Below, one piece after another: positions 1 through 11,393 of a DNA stretch of 64,000 bases. The position numbers and the translations under genes are program-made. Each line of letters begins with the position of its first letter. Position 1 is the first letter of the stretch. Source of the stretch: Enterococcus_D sp050529585 (lineage in GTDB: Bacteria > Bacillota > Bacilli > Lactobacillales > Enterococcaceae); assembly GCF_050529585.1 (NCBI RefSeq), contig NZ_CP172882.1, positions 558,001-622,000 of the forward strand, written 5' to 3'. The notes beneath the pieces are model-generated. The model saw only the letters and a program-made list of their open reading frames with translations. It was not told the DNA's origin and ran no database searches.

Positions 1-50
1 CGGTCTTTTTTTTATGGAAACGATTTTCGTAAAAAAAATGAAATATTTCC

Positions 51-79
51 TTGACCGAATGTCAGAAGCATGGTAAATT
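51..79 (+). promoter_or_regulatory. rRNA operon promoter 1
   Basis: TTGACC (51-56) and TAAATT (74-79) are 17 bp apart. It is the outermost of four regularly spaced sigma-A-type promoters before the 16S gene; the -10 is the weakest of the four. Confidence 0.6.
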
Positions 80-142
80 TATCAACGTTGGCAAAACGCC
101 GACGGGTCAAAAAATACTTTTCAAAAACTTTTGAAAAAGGGC

Positions 143-171
143 TTGACCAAATGCAAAACAGATGATATTAT
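143..171 (+). promoter_or_regulatory. rRNA operon promoter 2
   Basis: TTGACC (143-148) and TATTAT (166-171) with a 17-bp spacer, 92 bp downstream of promoter 1. The preceding A/T-rich run could act as an UP-like element; that part is inference. Confidence 0.75.
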
Positions 172-238
172 AACTGAGTCGCAAAAATAAAACGATTAAC
201 GGTTGTTGATATGACAACAAATTAATTGAAAAAAGTTG

Positions 239-267
239 TTGACAAATAACAAATCATTTGTTATCAT
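239..267 (+). promoter_or_regulatory. rRNA operon promoter 3
   Basis: Perfect -35 TTGACA (239-244) and TATCAT (262-267) with a 17-bp spacer. The sequence after the -10 (GTTGCTAAGGC) resembles that after promoter 4, as if the unit had been duplicated. Confidence 0.8.
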
Positions 268-339
268 AATGAAGTTGCTAAGGCAGCCGCAACGTTGTTG
301 AAAAAAACAACGAGCGAAAAAAAACTTTTATAAAAAGTG

Positions 340-368
340 TTGACAATCGCTTGTCACTCTGATATGAT
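340..368 (+). promoter_or_regulatory. rRNA operon promoter 4 (proximal)
   Basis: TTGACA (340-345) and TATGAT (363-368) with a 17-bp spacer, followed by GTTGCTAACGC. It is the promoter closest to the mature 16S end, leaving a leader of roughly 160 nt. Confidence 0.85.
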
Positions 369-394
369 ATAAAAGTTGCTAACGCAACAACGTA

Positions 395-427
395 GACCTT
401 TGAAAACTGAACAAAGCAAGCAAACGA
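395..427 (+). other. 5' arm of the 16S pre-rRNA processing stem
   Basis: The leader at 395-427 is almost the reverse complement of 2121-2150, downstream of 16S. The shared core is AAAACTGAACAAAG and the arms also share GCAAACGA. The two should pair to loop out pre-16S RNA for RNase III-type cleavage, as in other Firmicutes. Confidence 0.75.
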
Positions 428-533
428 ACCAATGTGTAGGACGCTTCATTATATGAAGCAAATACATGCAAGCAATAGCTAGCAAAAGTTAATTTTTATG
501 AGCTTAACGATCCTTTGGATCGTTCAAACAAAT

Positions 534-5236
<4,703 letters not shown>

Positions 5237-5311
5237 AGTAAAGTAAAACTCGGAAAGAGTTTTGATTCTTCAATCCAGTTTTGAGTGAGCAACACTTACT
5301 CAATTGAATAG

Positions 5312-5427
5312 TGTGGTGGCGATAGCAAGAAGGATACACCTGTAACCATGCCGAACACAGAAGTTAAGCTTCTTAGCGCCGATTGTAGTGAAGGGTTTCC
5401 CTTTGTGAGAGTAGGACGTCGCCACGC
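5312..5427 (+). rRNA. rrf: 5S ribosomal RNA
   Basis: A 116-nt 5S RNA. The terminal TGTGGTGGCG pairs with CGTCGCCACGC, and the interior has the conserved CCATGCCGAACACAGAAGTT and GAGAGTAGGACG segments. It lies 75 bp after the 23S gene. Confidence 0.97.
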
Positions 5428-5441
5428 GTTTCTTTTTTTAT

Positions 5442-5515
5442 TCCGGCATAGCTCAGTTGGTAGTAGCGCATGACTGTTAATCATGATGTCGTAGGTTCGA
5501 GTCCTACTGCCGGAG
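5442..5515 (+). tRNA. tRNA-Asn (GTT), copy 1
   Basis: The cloverleaf is legible: acceptor TCCGGCA/TGCCGGA, anticodon arm CATGA-CTGTTAA-TCATG with anticodon GTT, and T arm GTAGG-TTCGAGT-CCTAC. CCA is not encoded. The D arm reads GCTC...GTAGC, one base longer than the usual GAGC form, so the RNA is 74 nt. It is cotranscribed with the rRNAs. An identical copy lies at 11193-11266. Confidence 0.97.
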
Positions 5516-5521
5516 TCATTG

Positions 5522-5546
5522 GATAGCTGAGGCTATCTTTTTTTTT
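5522..5546 (+). terminator. rRNA operon terminator 1
   Basis: GATAGC/GCTATC hairpin (5522-5537) followed by nine T, directly after tRNA-Asn. Confidence 0.85.
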
Positions 5547-5552
5547 ATTTAT

Positions 5553-5595
5553 GGAGTGATTGAACAAGACTTTTACTGTTCAATCACTCCTTTTT
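5553..5595 (+). terminator. rRNA operon terminator 2
   Basis: A 13-bp perfect stem GGAGTGATTGAAC/GTTCAATCACTCC (5553-5590) followed by TTTTT. With the preceding hairpin it forms a double terminator. The -10-like TATAAT (5599-5604) for the next gene begins right after it. Confidence 0.9.
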
Positions 5596-5627
5596 CTTTA
5601 TAATAGAATGGGAAAGGAGTTGGAGAA

Positions 5628-6260
5628 GTGGCCACTATTTTATTTGATTTAGATGGAACGATCATTGATTCTAGCAAAGGAATCTTCTCTTCGATTCAAT
5701 ATGCCTTGAAAAAAATGGACCATGAACTACTTGATGCGGATCAGCTAAGGGCATTTGTCGGCCCGCCATTAATCGATTCTTTTCGAAATATTGGTTTTTC
5801 ACCAGCGGATGCAGTAGAAGCTGTTGCTTTTTATCGCGAAAATTATCGTCAGTCAGGTATGTTTCAAGTGACACCATATGAAGGGATAGCCAGCACATTG
5901 GCTACTCTTTATGAAAAGCACAACCTCTATATAGCGACCTCTAAACCAGAAGTTTTTGCGAAAGAAATTCTAGCACATTTAGACTATAGCCGTTATTTTC
6001 AAGGGATCTATGGTGCTGATTTGGAGAATAAAAGAGGATCTAAAGGGGCAGTGATTGCGTATGCTTTGGCGGAGATCAATGCCGTTGAGCAGGAGATCAT
6101 AATGGTTGGGGATCGTTCTCATGATATGCAGGGGGCCAAAGAGAACCATTTGGCTGCGATAGGGGTTCTCTATGGGTTTGGTGATCGAAAAGAGTTAATG
6201 GATGCAGGCGCCAGTGGGATCGTCCAGCGACCTGAAGATTTGCTGCAAATGCTGAACTAA
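5628..6260 (+). CDS. HAD-family phosphatase (phosphoglycolate phosphatase / PpaX-like)
   Basis: A 210-residue haloacid-dehalogenase hydrolase with an alpha-helical C1 cap. Motif I is DLDGT, with nucleophile Asp7 and acid/base Asp9. Motif II is the Thr/Ser in ATSKP (about 103-107), motif III is Lys139, and motif IV is GDRSHD (161-166). This subfamily dephosphorylates small phosphoesters such as phosphoglycolate or pyrophosphate; the substrate cannot be read from sequence. The GUG start at 5628 follows GGAAAGGAGT. It is a single-gene unit between the rRNA terminators and a bidirectional terminator. At least two other HAD enzymes occur in the window. Confidence 0.85.
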   Translation: MATILFDLDGTIIDSSKGIFSSIQYALKKMDHELLDADQLRAFVGPPLIDSFRNIGFSPADAVEAVAFYRENYRQSGMFQVTPYEGIASTLATLYEKHNLYIATSKPEVFAKEILAHLDYSRYFQGIYGADLENKRGSKGAVIAYALAEINAVEQEIIMVGDRSHDMQGAKENHLAAIGVLYGFGDRKELMDAGASGIVQRPEDLLQMLN

Positions 6261-6264
6261 AAAA

Positions 6265-6303
6265 ATGGGCAATTCCTTATGATAAGGAATTGCCCATTTT
6301 TTT
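6265..6303. terminator. Bidirectional terminator
   Basis: ATGGGCAATTCCTTAT and its reverse complement (6265-6297) form a 16-bp stem, flanked by A-run and T-run. It serves the HAD gene (+) and the convergent HesB-like gene (-). Confidence 0.9.
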
Positions 6304-6658
6304 ATGCCTGTATAGTATTGATTTGCGGTGTTTTTTCAAGCATGAGATTGTTATCAAGATAGCCACTTTCATTTTTTAAAATCAATGTACCTGATGTGGG
6401 GTGCACTGTAAGAACCAAATGACCGGTAAGAAACATTTGGTCATAAGTTGATGTAAAGAAAGTAAAGCGATTGCTTGTAACGACCTCACTGTATCGTGAC
6501 AGTGGTTCTGTGATGGGTGTGATCAAAAAACGTTCACCAATCATGCAGCAACCTGCAGCTGAAGAAAACTGATTGGATCCATCATTGCTTGTGAGAATAT
6601 ACAGCTGATAGTCTTCAGGAAAACGAGCAGCAGCTTCTGGCGTGATTTCTAATTCCAT
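6302..6658 (-). CDS. Iron-sulfur cluster biosynthesis (HesB/YqkB-like) family protein
   Basis: A 118-residue cytoplasmic protein. It begins MELEITPEAAARF and continues as alternating beta strands (SNDGSNQFSSAAGCC, then HPTSGTLILKNESGYLDNN). That pattern fits the YqkB branch of PF01521. Only an adjacent Cys-Cys pair is present, not the three spaced cysteines of canonical A-type Fe-S carriers, so true cluster binding is uncertain. I start at 6658 because GGAGG (complement of 6667-6671) sits 8 nt upstream; an in-frame extension to 6763 lacks an RBS and would add unrelated hydrophobic residues. It is followed by the shared terminator. Confidence 0.75.
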   Translation of the reverse strand: MELEITPEAAARFPEDYQLYILTSNDGSNQFSSAAGCCMIGERFLITPITEPLSRYSEVVTSNRFTFFTSTYDQMFLTGHLVLTVHPTSGTLILKNESGYLDNNLMLEKTPQINTIQA

Positions 6659-6772
6659 TAGAAAGACCTCCAATTGATAAAGAATAAAATACTTCTTTTT
6701 AATAAGTAGACAAATATAGTGTAGCACGTGTGGAAGAGAAACAAAAATAATTAGATTTTGCACCAGACAATC

Positions 6773-6871
6773 TTAAAGTTTAAATATCAACCATCCAATA
6801 ATCGACAAGATAATGAGGAAGAGAAATAAGTAAAGTAAAAATGTGAGTAGTGCTTGTAGAAAAGAACGCAT
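6773..6871 (-). CDS. Small single-pass membrane peptide (32 aa), unknown function
   Basis: A 32-codon frame starts ATG at 6871, behind a GAGGT motif 7 nt upstream, and stops at 6773. It reads MRSFLQALLTFLLYLFLF, then a run of I, L and S, ending GWLIFKL. There is one positive residue at the N-terminus, a continuous hydrophobic helix and a C-terminal Lys. It could be a small membrane regulator, a hydrophobic type I toxin-like peptide or a chance frame. It lies in the otherwise empty 6764-7046 interval, about 115 bp upstream of the HesB-like gene on the same strand. I do not recognise a family. Confidence 0.45.
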   Translation of the reverse strand: MRSFLQALLTFLLYLFLFLIILSIIGWLIFKL

Positions 6872-7046
6872 TGCAATGACCTCGAATCTTTTTACTTTAC
6901 CATAGTCCAATTCAAATAGTTATGTAAGACATTTCACAAAAATTAACAAAAGCTTTTGATTTGAATGATCTAAAATGAAAACAGTTACAAAAACATGGAG
7001 ATATACGTAGATTCCTGTTAAAATGGAAGTGAAGGAGGGGATTACT

Positions 7047-7481
7047 ATGTTGTCAAATTGTCACAATGTTCTTGTTGCATTAGATGGGTCAGAGCAGTCA
7101 GAAAAAGCTTTTCAAGAGGCAATTGCTATTTGTCGCAGCAATAAAGCCAAACTGTTTATCCTCTCAGTGATCAATAATGCTGAATTATCGACGAGCGCGT
7201 ACGCTTTTGCCAAGGTTTTTGAACAAGAAAAGACCAAAGTCGAAACTGAAATGTTAAAGAAAATCTATGATGCCAATAATCAGGGCGTAGAGGATGTCGC
7301 AGTGATTGTTGAGGTAGGAGATCCTAAACGTTTTATTATTCATGCAGCAACAGAGGTCTACCCAATCGATTTGATCGTTATTGGTGCTACAGGGAAAGGC
7401 ACGTTGACTCGTGCGGTTGTGGGCACAACTACTGACTATGTGGTCAATCACTCGAAGTGTACTGTACTGGTTGTGAAATGA
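7047..7481 (+). CDS. Universal stress protein, UspA family
   Basis: A 144-residue Usp domain. The first strand is NVLVALDGSEQSEKAF. The ATP-binding signature G-2x-G-9x-G-(S/T) is visible near the C-terminus as GATGKGTLTRAVVGTT, so this is the nucleotide-binding class. UspA proteins support survival under starvation and stress. The start at 7047 is chosen for the AAGGAGGGG immediately upstream; an earlier in-frame ATG at 7023 has no RBS. It is monocistronic, with its own terminator. Confidence 0.9.
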   Translation: MLSNCHNVLVALDGSEQSEKAFQEAIAICRSNKAKLFILSVINNAELSTSAYAFAKVFEQEKTKVETEMLKKIYDANNQGVEDVAVIVEVGDPKRFIIHAATEVYPIDLIVIGATGKGTLTRAVVGTTTDYVVNHSKCTVLVVK

Positions 7482-7527
7482 GAACCAAAAGCAAAGTAAG
7501 GTTTAAATAACATATTGATATCAGACT

Positions 7528-7570
7528 GCTGAACAGATAGTCGTTTCAACTTTATCTGTTCAGTATTTTT
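7528..7570 (+). terminator. Terminator of the usp gene
   Basis: An 11-bp stem CTGAACAGATA (7529-7539) / TATCTGTTCAG (7553-7563) followed by TATTTTT. Confidence 0.8.
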
Positions 7571-7590
7571 GTGTCAAAAAGGAGGAAAGA

Positions 7591-9189
7591 ATGAAATTAG
7601 AGATTTGGAAACATTTTAAAAAGGACATGTTTATTTATATAGGCATAGGCGTGCTGTTCTCATTTTTGAGCGCAATCAATATTTTTTATTTTCAAAAATT
7701 ATTGGATGGATTTGGTGGAATATTGGATAGGTCAAACTTATTTATTTATGCCTTGACACTTATTATTATTCCGATACTTGCGTATATTGAGAAAAAACCG
7801 AGAACCCAATTAGACAATGGTATATTTTTTTACTTTAAAGAACTAGCATTAGAAAAAATGAGTCAAATTGCATATGTAGAATATTTGAAAATTGGTTCTG
7901 GTTCTTTATTGCAAAGGGTTGAAGCGGGTGCCAATGCAGGGAGAAATATACATGTACATTTTTATGGCAGATTGTTACGAGATTTACTTCCGGAAACATG
8001 CTTTAGCTTGTTTTTTATTGCGTTGATTGATATAAAACTCATTCCAATCATTCTCATTGGTTATATTTTGGTTTATGTTATCACGAGAGTATTGTTGCGT
8101 TTTTTACAAACAGTGAAAGAACGTTCTCTTATTTCTGAGGAGATAATGAACAGTACGTTGATTCGGGGTATAACAGAAATGGTTACTTTTAGGGTAAACA
8201 AAAGATATAAAAAAGAAATCAGTAAATATCATGATACAGCCATCTCGACTACGAATGATTTGACAAAACTAACACTGATTCATGAATTTTTCTTTGGATT
8301 CTTCGCGTTACTCGTCGCACTGATTAAATTGGTGATCGTCATACTTACTTTTACGCATGTGCTTACATTGAGCTTAGGCGGTTTAGTTGCTTTAATAACT
8401 TATATTGATCGAGTATATACACCAGTGGCCATTTTCAATGTTATTTTTGTTCAATATCATTTAGATAAGGTTACTTATACAAGACTGACGGAATTTTTTG
8501 ACCTGCCAAACGATAACGGATTAGTGAGAGACGGGGAGCCACTGGATGAAATGACGAGTATAAGTATCCGTGATTTAAATTTGGTAATAGAAAATAAGGA
8601 AATACTACGTGACTTTCAATTAGAGCTGAAGACCAATCGTGTTTACGGGGTCATTGGAGAAAGCGGAGCGGGAAAATCTTCTTTAGTGAAGCTTATTTTA
8701 GGATTATTCAAACCTACTAAAGGTGAAATCTTCGTTAATCAAAGAAGTTTAGGTGAGTATAATTTAAATGCCTATTATGATCATGTATTTTATCTATCAC
8801 AAGACGCGCCTATCTTTCAAGGAACACTAAGAGAGAATATCGTTTTTGATAAATCTGTAACAGATACGAAAATAAAACAAGCCTTGGAAAATTGCCAGTT
8901 GCGTTCTTTTTATGATTCACTAGAAAATGGATTAGATACAACGATCGGAGAAAAGGGTGCCAATATATCTGGTGGTGAGAAACAACGCATCGCTTTTGCG
9001 AGATTGTACTTTTCTAATGCTACGCTTATAGTGATCGATGAGGCTACATCCGCATTAGATGAAGCGACTGAGACTAAACTTTTATCTGAAATATATCCTT
9101 TATTCAAAGATAAAATAGTGATTATGATCACGCACCGTCCAAAGAATTTAACTTTTGTAGATGAAATTATCGAATTAAATAAAGTTTGA
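7591..9189 (+). CDS. ABC exporter half-transporter (fused membrane and ATPase domains)
   Basis: A 532-residue type IV ABC half-transporter. Hydrophobic segments occupy roughly residues 10-285. The C-terminal ATPase has Walker A GESGAGKSS (356-364), Q-loop Gln404, signature SGGEK (460-464), Walker B VIDEATSALD with catalytic Glu484, and H-loop His515. All catalytic residues are present, so a homodimer should hydrolyse ATP. It is slightly shorter than typical MsbA-like exporters (about 580). No peptidase domain or precursor peptide lies nearby; the substrate is unknown. RBS AAAAAGGAGGAAAG precedes the ATG. Base composition is visibly more AT-rich than in the flanking core genes, suggesting acquisition. 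Confidence 0.85.
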   Translation: MKLEIWKHFKKDMFIYIGIGVLFSFLSAINIFYFQKLLDGFGGILDRSNLFIYALTLIIIPILAYIEKKPRTQLDNGIFFYFKELALEKMSQIAYVEYLKIGSGSLLQRVEAGANAGRNIHVHFYGRLLRDLLPETCFSLFFIALIDIKLIPIILIGYILVYVITRVLLRFLQTVKERSLISEEIMNSTLIRGITEMVTFRVNKRYKKEISKYHDTAISTTNDLTKLTLIHEFFFGFFALLVALIKLVIVILTFTHVLTLSLGGLVALITYIDRVYTPVAIFNVIFVQYHLDKVTYTRLTEFFDLPNDNGLVRDGEPLDEMTSISIRDLNLVIENKEILRDFQLELKTNRVYGVIGESGAGKSSLVKLILGLFKPTKGEIFVNQRSLGEYNLNAYYDHVFYLSQDAPIFQGTLRENIVFDKSVTDTKIKQALENCQLRSFYDSLENGLDTTIGEKGANISGGEKQRIAFARLYFSNATLIVIDEATSALDEATETKLLSEIYPLFKDKIVIMITHRPKNLTFVDEIIELNKV

Positions 9190-9234
9190 TGTAGAGTTAA
9201 AGTATTGAAAATTCGTTAGGTGAAGTCATTGATA

Positions 9235-10494
9235 TCAGTTATCTCCTTTCAAAGTTTCACTTCTTCTATTGACAAGATATATTGAAATTCCGCCAGACAA
9301 TGTGCCAAGAAAAACAAGTACAATGTAAAATGAATAGATACTATTCAAATCATCGCTAGCCGAAACGCCTGAAAACAAGAGACTGCTTATAATCGTCACG
9401 ACCTTTAATAATAACGCACAACTTCCCGAAATGGTTGAAAGTAATTCCCTAGGAAATGTGGTAAGTGTCATGTGACTAAACTTTGGATTTACAACGCCAA
9501 TTAGTAAACCAATTACTAGAAAAAAAGAACCAATTGCTAATCCATTTTGAATTATTAAGAAAAAATACAATGAAAACAGAGATAAGTAGATGAAAGGCAT
9601 CAACTTAATTAGTTTGATTCTTTTTAAGTATTTTATCAACCAAATCCCTCCTAGTATAATTCCAAGGCTGATTGTTCCTTGAAATAAAGCAATACTGATT
9701 GAATAGTTAGTTACAATTAAATCTTGGTTGACAACAAGTGTGATTGAAATAATGGGAACCAATAAATTTAAGATTCCATTGATAAAACTAAATTGAATTG
9801 CTAGAAAGAAAAAATGTTTTCCTGAATAAAGCATCCTCAAAGAATGGACTAGATGTGACCAAACTGCTTCCAATTGAATGGAATCATTCTTAATTTTAAT
9901 GGATTGTTCAAAATCTTTAAAAGATTGTCTCATAGAGAAGACAAGAAAAAGTGAAATGAAAAAGATACTTACATTTATCAAAGAAATCCCAGAGAATGAA
10001 AAAATAGAAATTAAAATAGCACCAAAAAAATTGGCAAGAATAGATATTAGTTGGAAATTGGCACCGAGTAGTCCCTGAGCTTCTTCAATTTCATCTTCTG
10101 TCAAAATATGTGGAATGTATGGAACTAAGAGAGTACGAAAAAATTTTCCGCAAATATCAGAGAAAAAATTAAGTATACACATCAAGTATAGAAGGAACAT
10201 CGAGTGATTCAGAACAAGAACTGAAATGATTAGATAGAATAGTATTCTTAAAAGCGTGAGTAGTTTCAGGGTATTATACTTGTTTTTTATGTTATCTGCG
10301 AAAGAGCCTGCTAAAGGGGAAAATACCTCAGGTAATGTTTCTGAAAGTGTAACAAGGCTTATGGCAAATGCTGGATTGGATAAAGAACTTGCATAAGTTA
10401 CTAGAACTATATAGTAGATAGAATCTGCTATATTTGATGAGGTCAAGAGAAAAAAGTATTTACGGAAGTTTTTTTTTGTCAATAATAAATTCAT
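9235..10494 (-). CDS. MFS transporter (MefA-like drug/peptide efflux type)
   Basis: A 419-residue polytopic membrane protein with about 12 hydrophobic segments. The N-terminal half reads NIADSIYYIVLVTYASSL, then a cytoplasmic loop with SPLAGSFADNIKNK in the place of the MFS motif A between TM2 and TM3. This fits the MFS_3 / macrolide-efflux-like family, which exports drugs or peptides by proton antiport. AAGGAGGAATAT gives a strong RBS, and the promoter at 10544-10572 is convincing. It converges on the ABC exporter with a 45-bp gap, and both are AT-rich. I cannot assign a substrate. Confidence 0.8.
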   Translation of the reverse strand: MNLLLTKKNFRKYFFLLTSSNIADSIYYIVLVTYASSLSNPAFAISLVTLSETLPEVFSPLAGSFADNIKNKYNTLKLLTLLRILFYLIISVLVLNHSMFLLYLMCILNFFSDICGKFFRTLLVPYIPHILTEDEIEEAQGLLGANFQLISILANFFGAILISIFSFSGISLINVSIFFISLFLVFSMRQSFKDFEQSIKIKNDSIQLEAVWSHLVHSLRMLYSGKHFFFLAIQFSFINGILNLLVPIISITLVVNQDLIVTNYSISIALFQGTISLGIILGGIWLIKYLKRIKLIKLMPFIYLSLFSLYFFLIIQNGLAIGSFFLVIGLLIGVVNPKFSHMTLTTFPRELLSTISGSCALLLKVVTIISSLLFSGVSASDDLNSIYSFYIVLVFLGTLSGGISIYLVNRRSETLKGDN

Positions 10495-10543
10495 ATATTC
10501 CTCCTTATGATCAAAAATTTACTTTTTAAACATCATTTAGAGT

Positions 10544-10572
10544 ATTCTAGCACATCAAAAAAGCGCTTGCAA
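10544..10572 (-). promoter_or_regulatory. Promoter of the MFS gene with a weak cre-like overlap
   Basis: On the minus strand: TTGCAA (10572-10567), 17 bp, then TAGAAT (10549-10544) preceded by TGTGC. Overlapping the -35, TGCAAGCGCTTTTT (10571-10558) resembles a CcpA cre box but has three mismatches to TGWAANCGNTNWCA, so catabolite control is only a possibility. Confidence 0.65.
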
Positions 10573-10681
10573 TTAGTTTAATAATCATTATTAAGAGAAT
10601 ATGATCAATATTATGTGAAAATATGAATATTTTTAATGTATTTTTATTTTTAAATGCAAATTGTTCTTTTGCTCAAAGTTA

Positions 10682-10855
10682 CAAAACCATATTTATCAAA
10701 ATTTTATGGATAAAAGAATGACTTTTCATCAAGTGTGGCGTACACATGCTATATTTTTCTTAGTTATACGAGAATCATAAAAAGTTACATCTGAATAGTT
10801 AGGACATCCCGATGTCAAAACAATGTTATCTATTCATGAATTTGTTTACGTATAG
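10682..10855 (+). pseudogene. Remnant of a tyrosine recombinase (integrase) C-terminus
   Basis: One reading frame (ATG at 10706) gives MTFHQVWRTHAIFFL, two stops, then LGHPDVKTMLSIHEF. This is the catalytic end of a phage/ICE-type integrase (family pattern TxHxLRHTHAxxLL ... VSExLGHxxVxTTLxIYxH). The frame is broken by TAA (10778) and TAG (10796). In-frame residues between them (KVTSE) still match. LRHTHA has become VWRTHA, and the position of the catalytic Tyr appears to be His. It points toward the 3' end of tRNA-Thr, the usual position of an integrase at an attachment site. Recognition is by eye. Confidence 0.7.
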
Positions 10856-10900
10856 ATAAACTGAAAAAAGTCGTTACTAAATTCGTTACTGATTTCCAAT

Positions 10901-10930
10901 AAAAAAAGACAACGTCTCGAAAACGTTGTC
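10901..10930 (-). terminator. Terminator of tRNA-Thr
   Basis: Minus-strand GACAACG/CGTTGTC stem (10930-10908) followed by seven T (complement of 10901-10907). Confidence 0.85.
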
Positions 10931-10937
10931 CTACCAA

Positions 10938-11010
10938 AGCCACTTGACGGGCTCGAACCGTCGACCTCATCCTTACCATGGATGCGCTCTACCAACTGAG
11001 CTAAAGCGGC
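10938..11010 (-). tRNA. tRNA-Thr (GGT)
   Basis: On the minus strand: acceptor GCCGCTT/AAGTGGC, D arm GCTC/GAGC, anticodon arm CATCC-ATGGTAA-GGATG with anticodon GGT, and T arm GACGG-TTCGAGC-CCGTC. It is 73 nt and CCA is not encoded. Its 3' end faces the integrase remnant, consistent with use as an attachment site. It is divergent from the second tRNA-Asn. Confidence 0.97.
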
Positions 11011-11031
11011 ATGTTATTTAACACAAGATAT

Positions 11032-11060
11032 AGCATACCGTAAAGTGCATCCTTTGTCAA
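11032..11060 (-). promoter_or_regulatory. Promoter of tRNA-Thr
   Basis: Minus strand TTGACA (11060-11055), 17-bp spacer, TATGCT (11037-11032), just upstream of the tRNA. Confidence 0.8.
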
Positions 11061-11149
11061 ACAGATTTTGGTGCTCTTATCCAAAAATCATGTTGGGTCT
11101 ATCGCAAGCAATAAGATCCAAAAATATGAACGAAAATCTAAAAATATAC

Positions 11150-11179
11150 TTGCTAAATTATCAGACTATTTGGTATAGT
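11150..11179 (+). promoter_or_regulatory. Promoter of tRNA-Asn copy 2
   Basis: TTGCTA (11150-11155) and TATAGT (11174-11179) with an 18-bp spacer, 13 bp before the tRNA. Confidence 0.75.
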
Positions 11180-11192
11180 ACTTATAGATTCT

Positions 11193-11266
11193 TCCGGCAT
11201 AGCTCAGTTGGTAGTAGCGCATGACTGTTAATCATGATGTCGTAGGTTCGAGTCCTACTGCCGGAG
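11193..11266 (+). tRNA. tRNA-Asn (GTT), copy 2
   Basis: Base-for-base identical to 5442-5515, including the extended D arm, but with different flanks, its own promoter and its own terminator. It is an independently transcribed single-tRNA unit. Confidence 0.97.
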
Positions 11267-11271
11267 TTTTT

Positions 11272-11298
11272 TAGATCATGATCGATCTATTTTTTTTT
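11272..11298 (+). terminator. Terminator of tRNA-Asn copy 2
   Basis: TAGATC/GATCTA stem (11272-11289) followed by nine T. Confidence 0.8.
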
Positions 11299-11327
11299 GC
11301 GTAAAAAATCAAAAGCGACTGCTGATC

Positions 11328-11375
11328 AAAAATCACTGACTGACGGTATAAACAAACCGCAGCCAGTGATTTTTT
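11328..11375 (-). terminator. Terminator of the GntR/membrane-protein operon
   Basis: AAAAATCACTG (11328-11338) and CAGTGATTTTT (11364-11375) form a stem with A/T flanks on both sides. It lies 19 bp beyond the stop of the minus-strand gene. Confidence 0.7.
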
Positions 11376-11393
11376 ATTGGTATAAGGCAAAAT

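Noticed and set aside
10558..10571. cre site controlling the MFS gene
   Set aside because: Three mismatches to the consensus make the match too weak to claim; mentioned only with the promoter.
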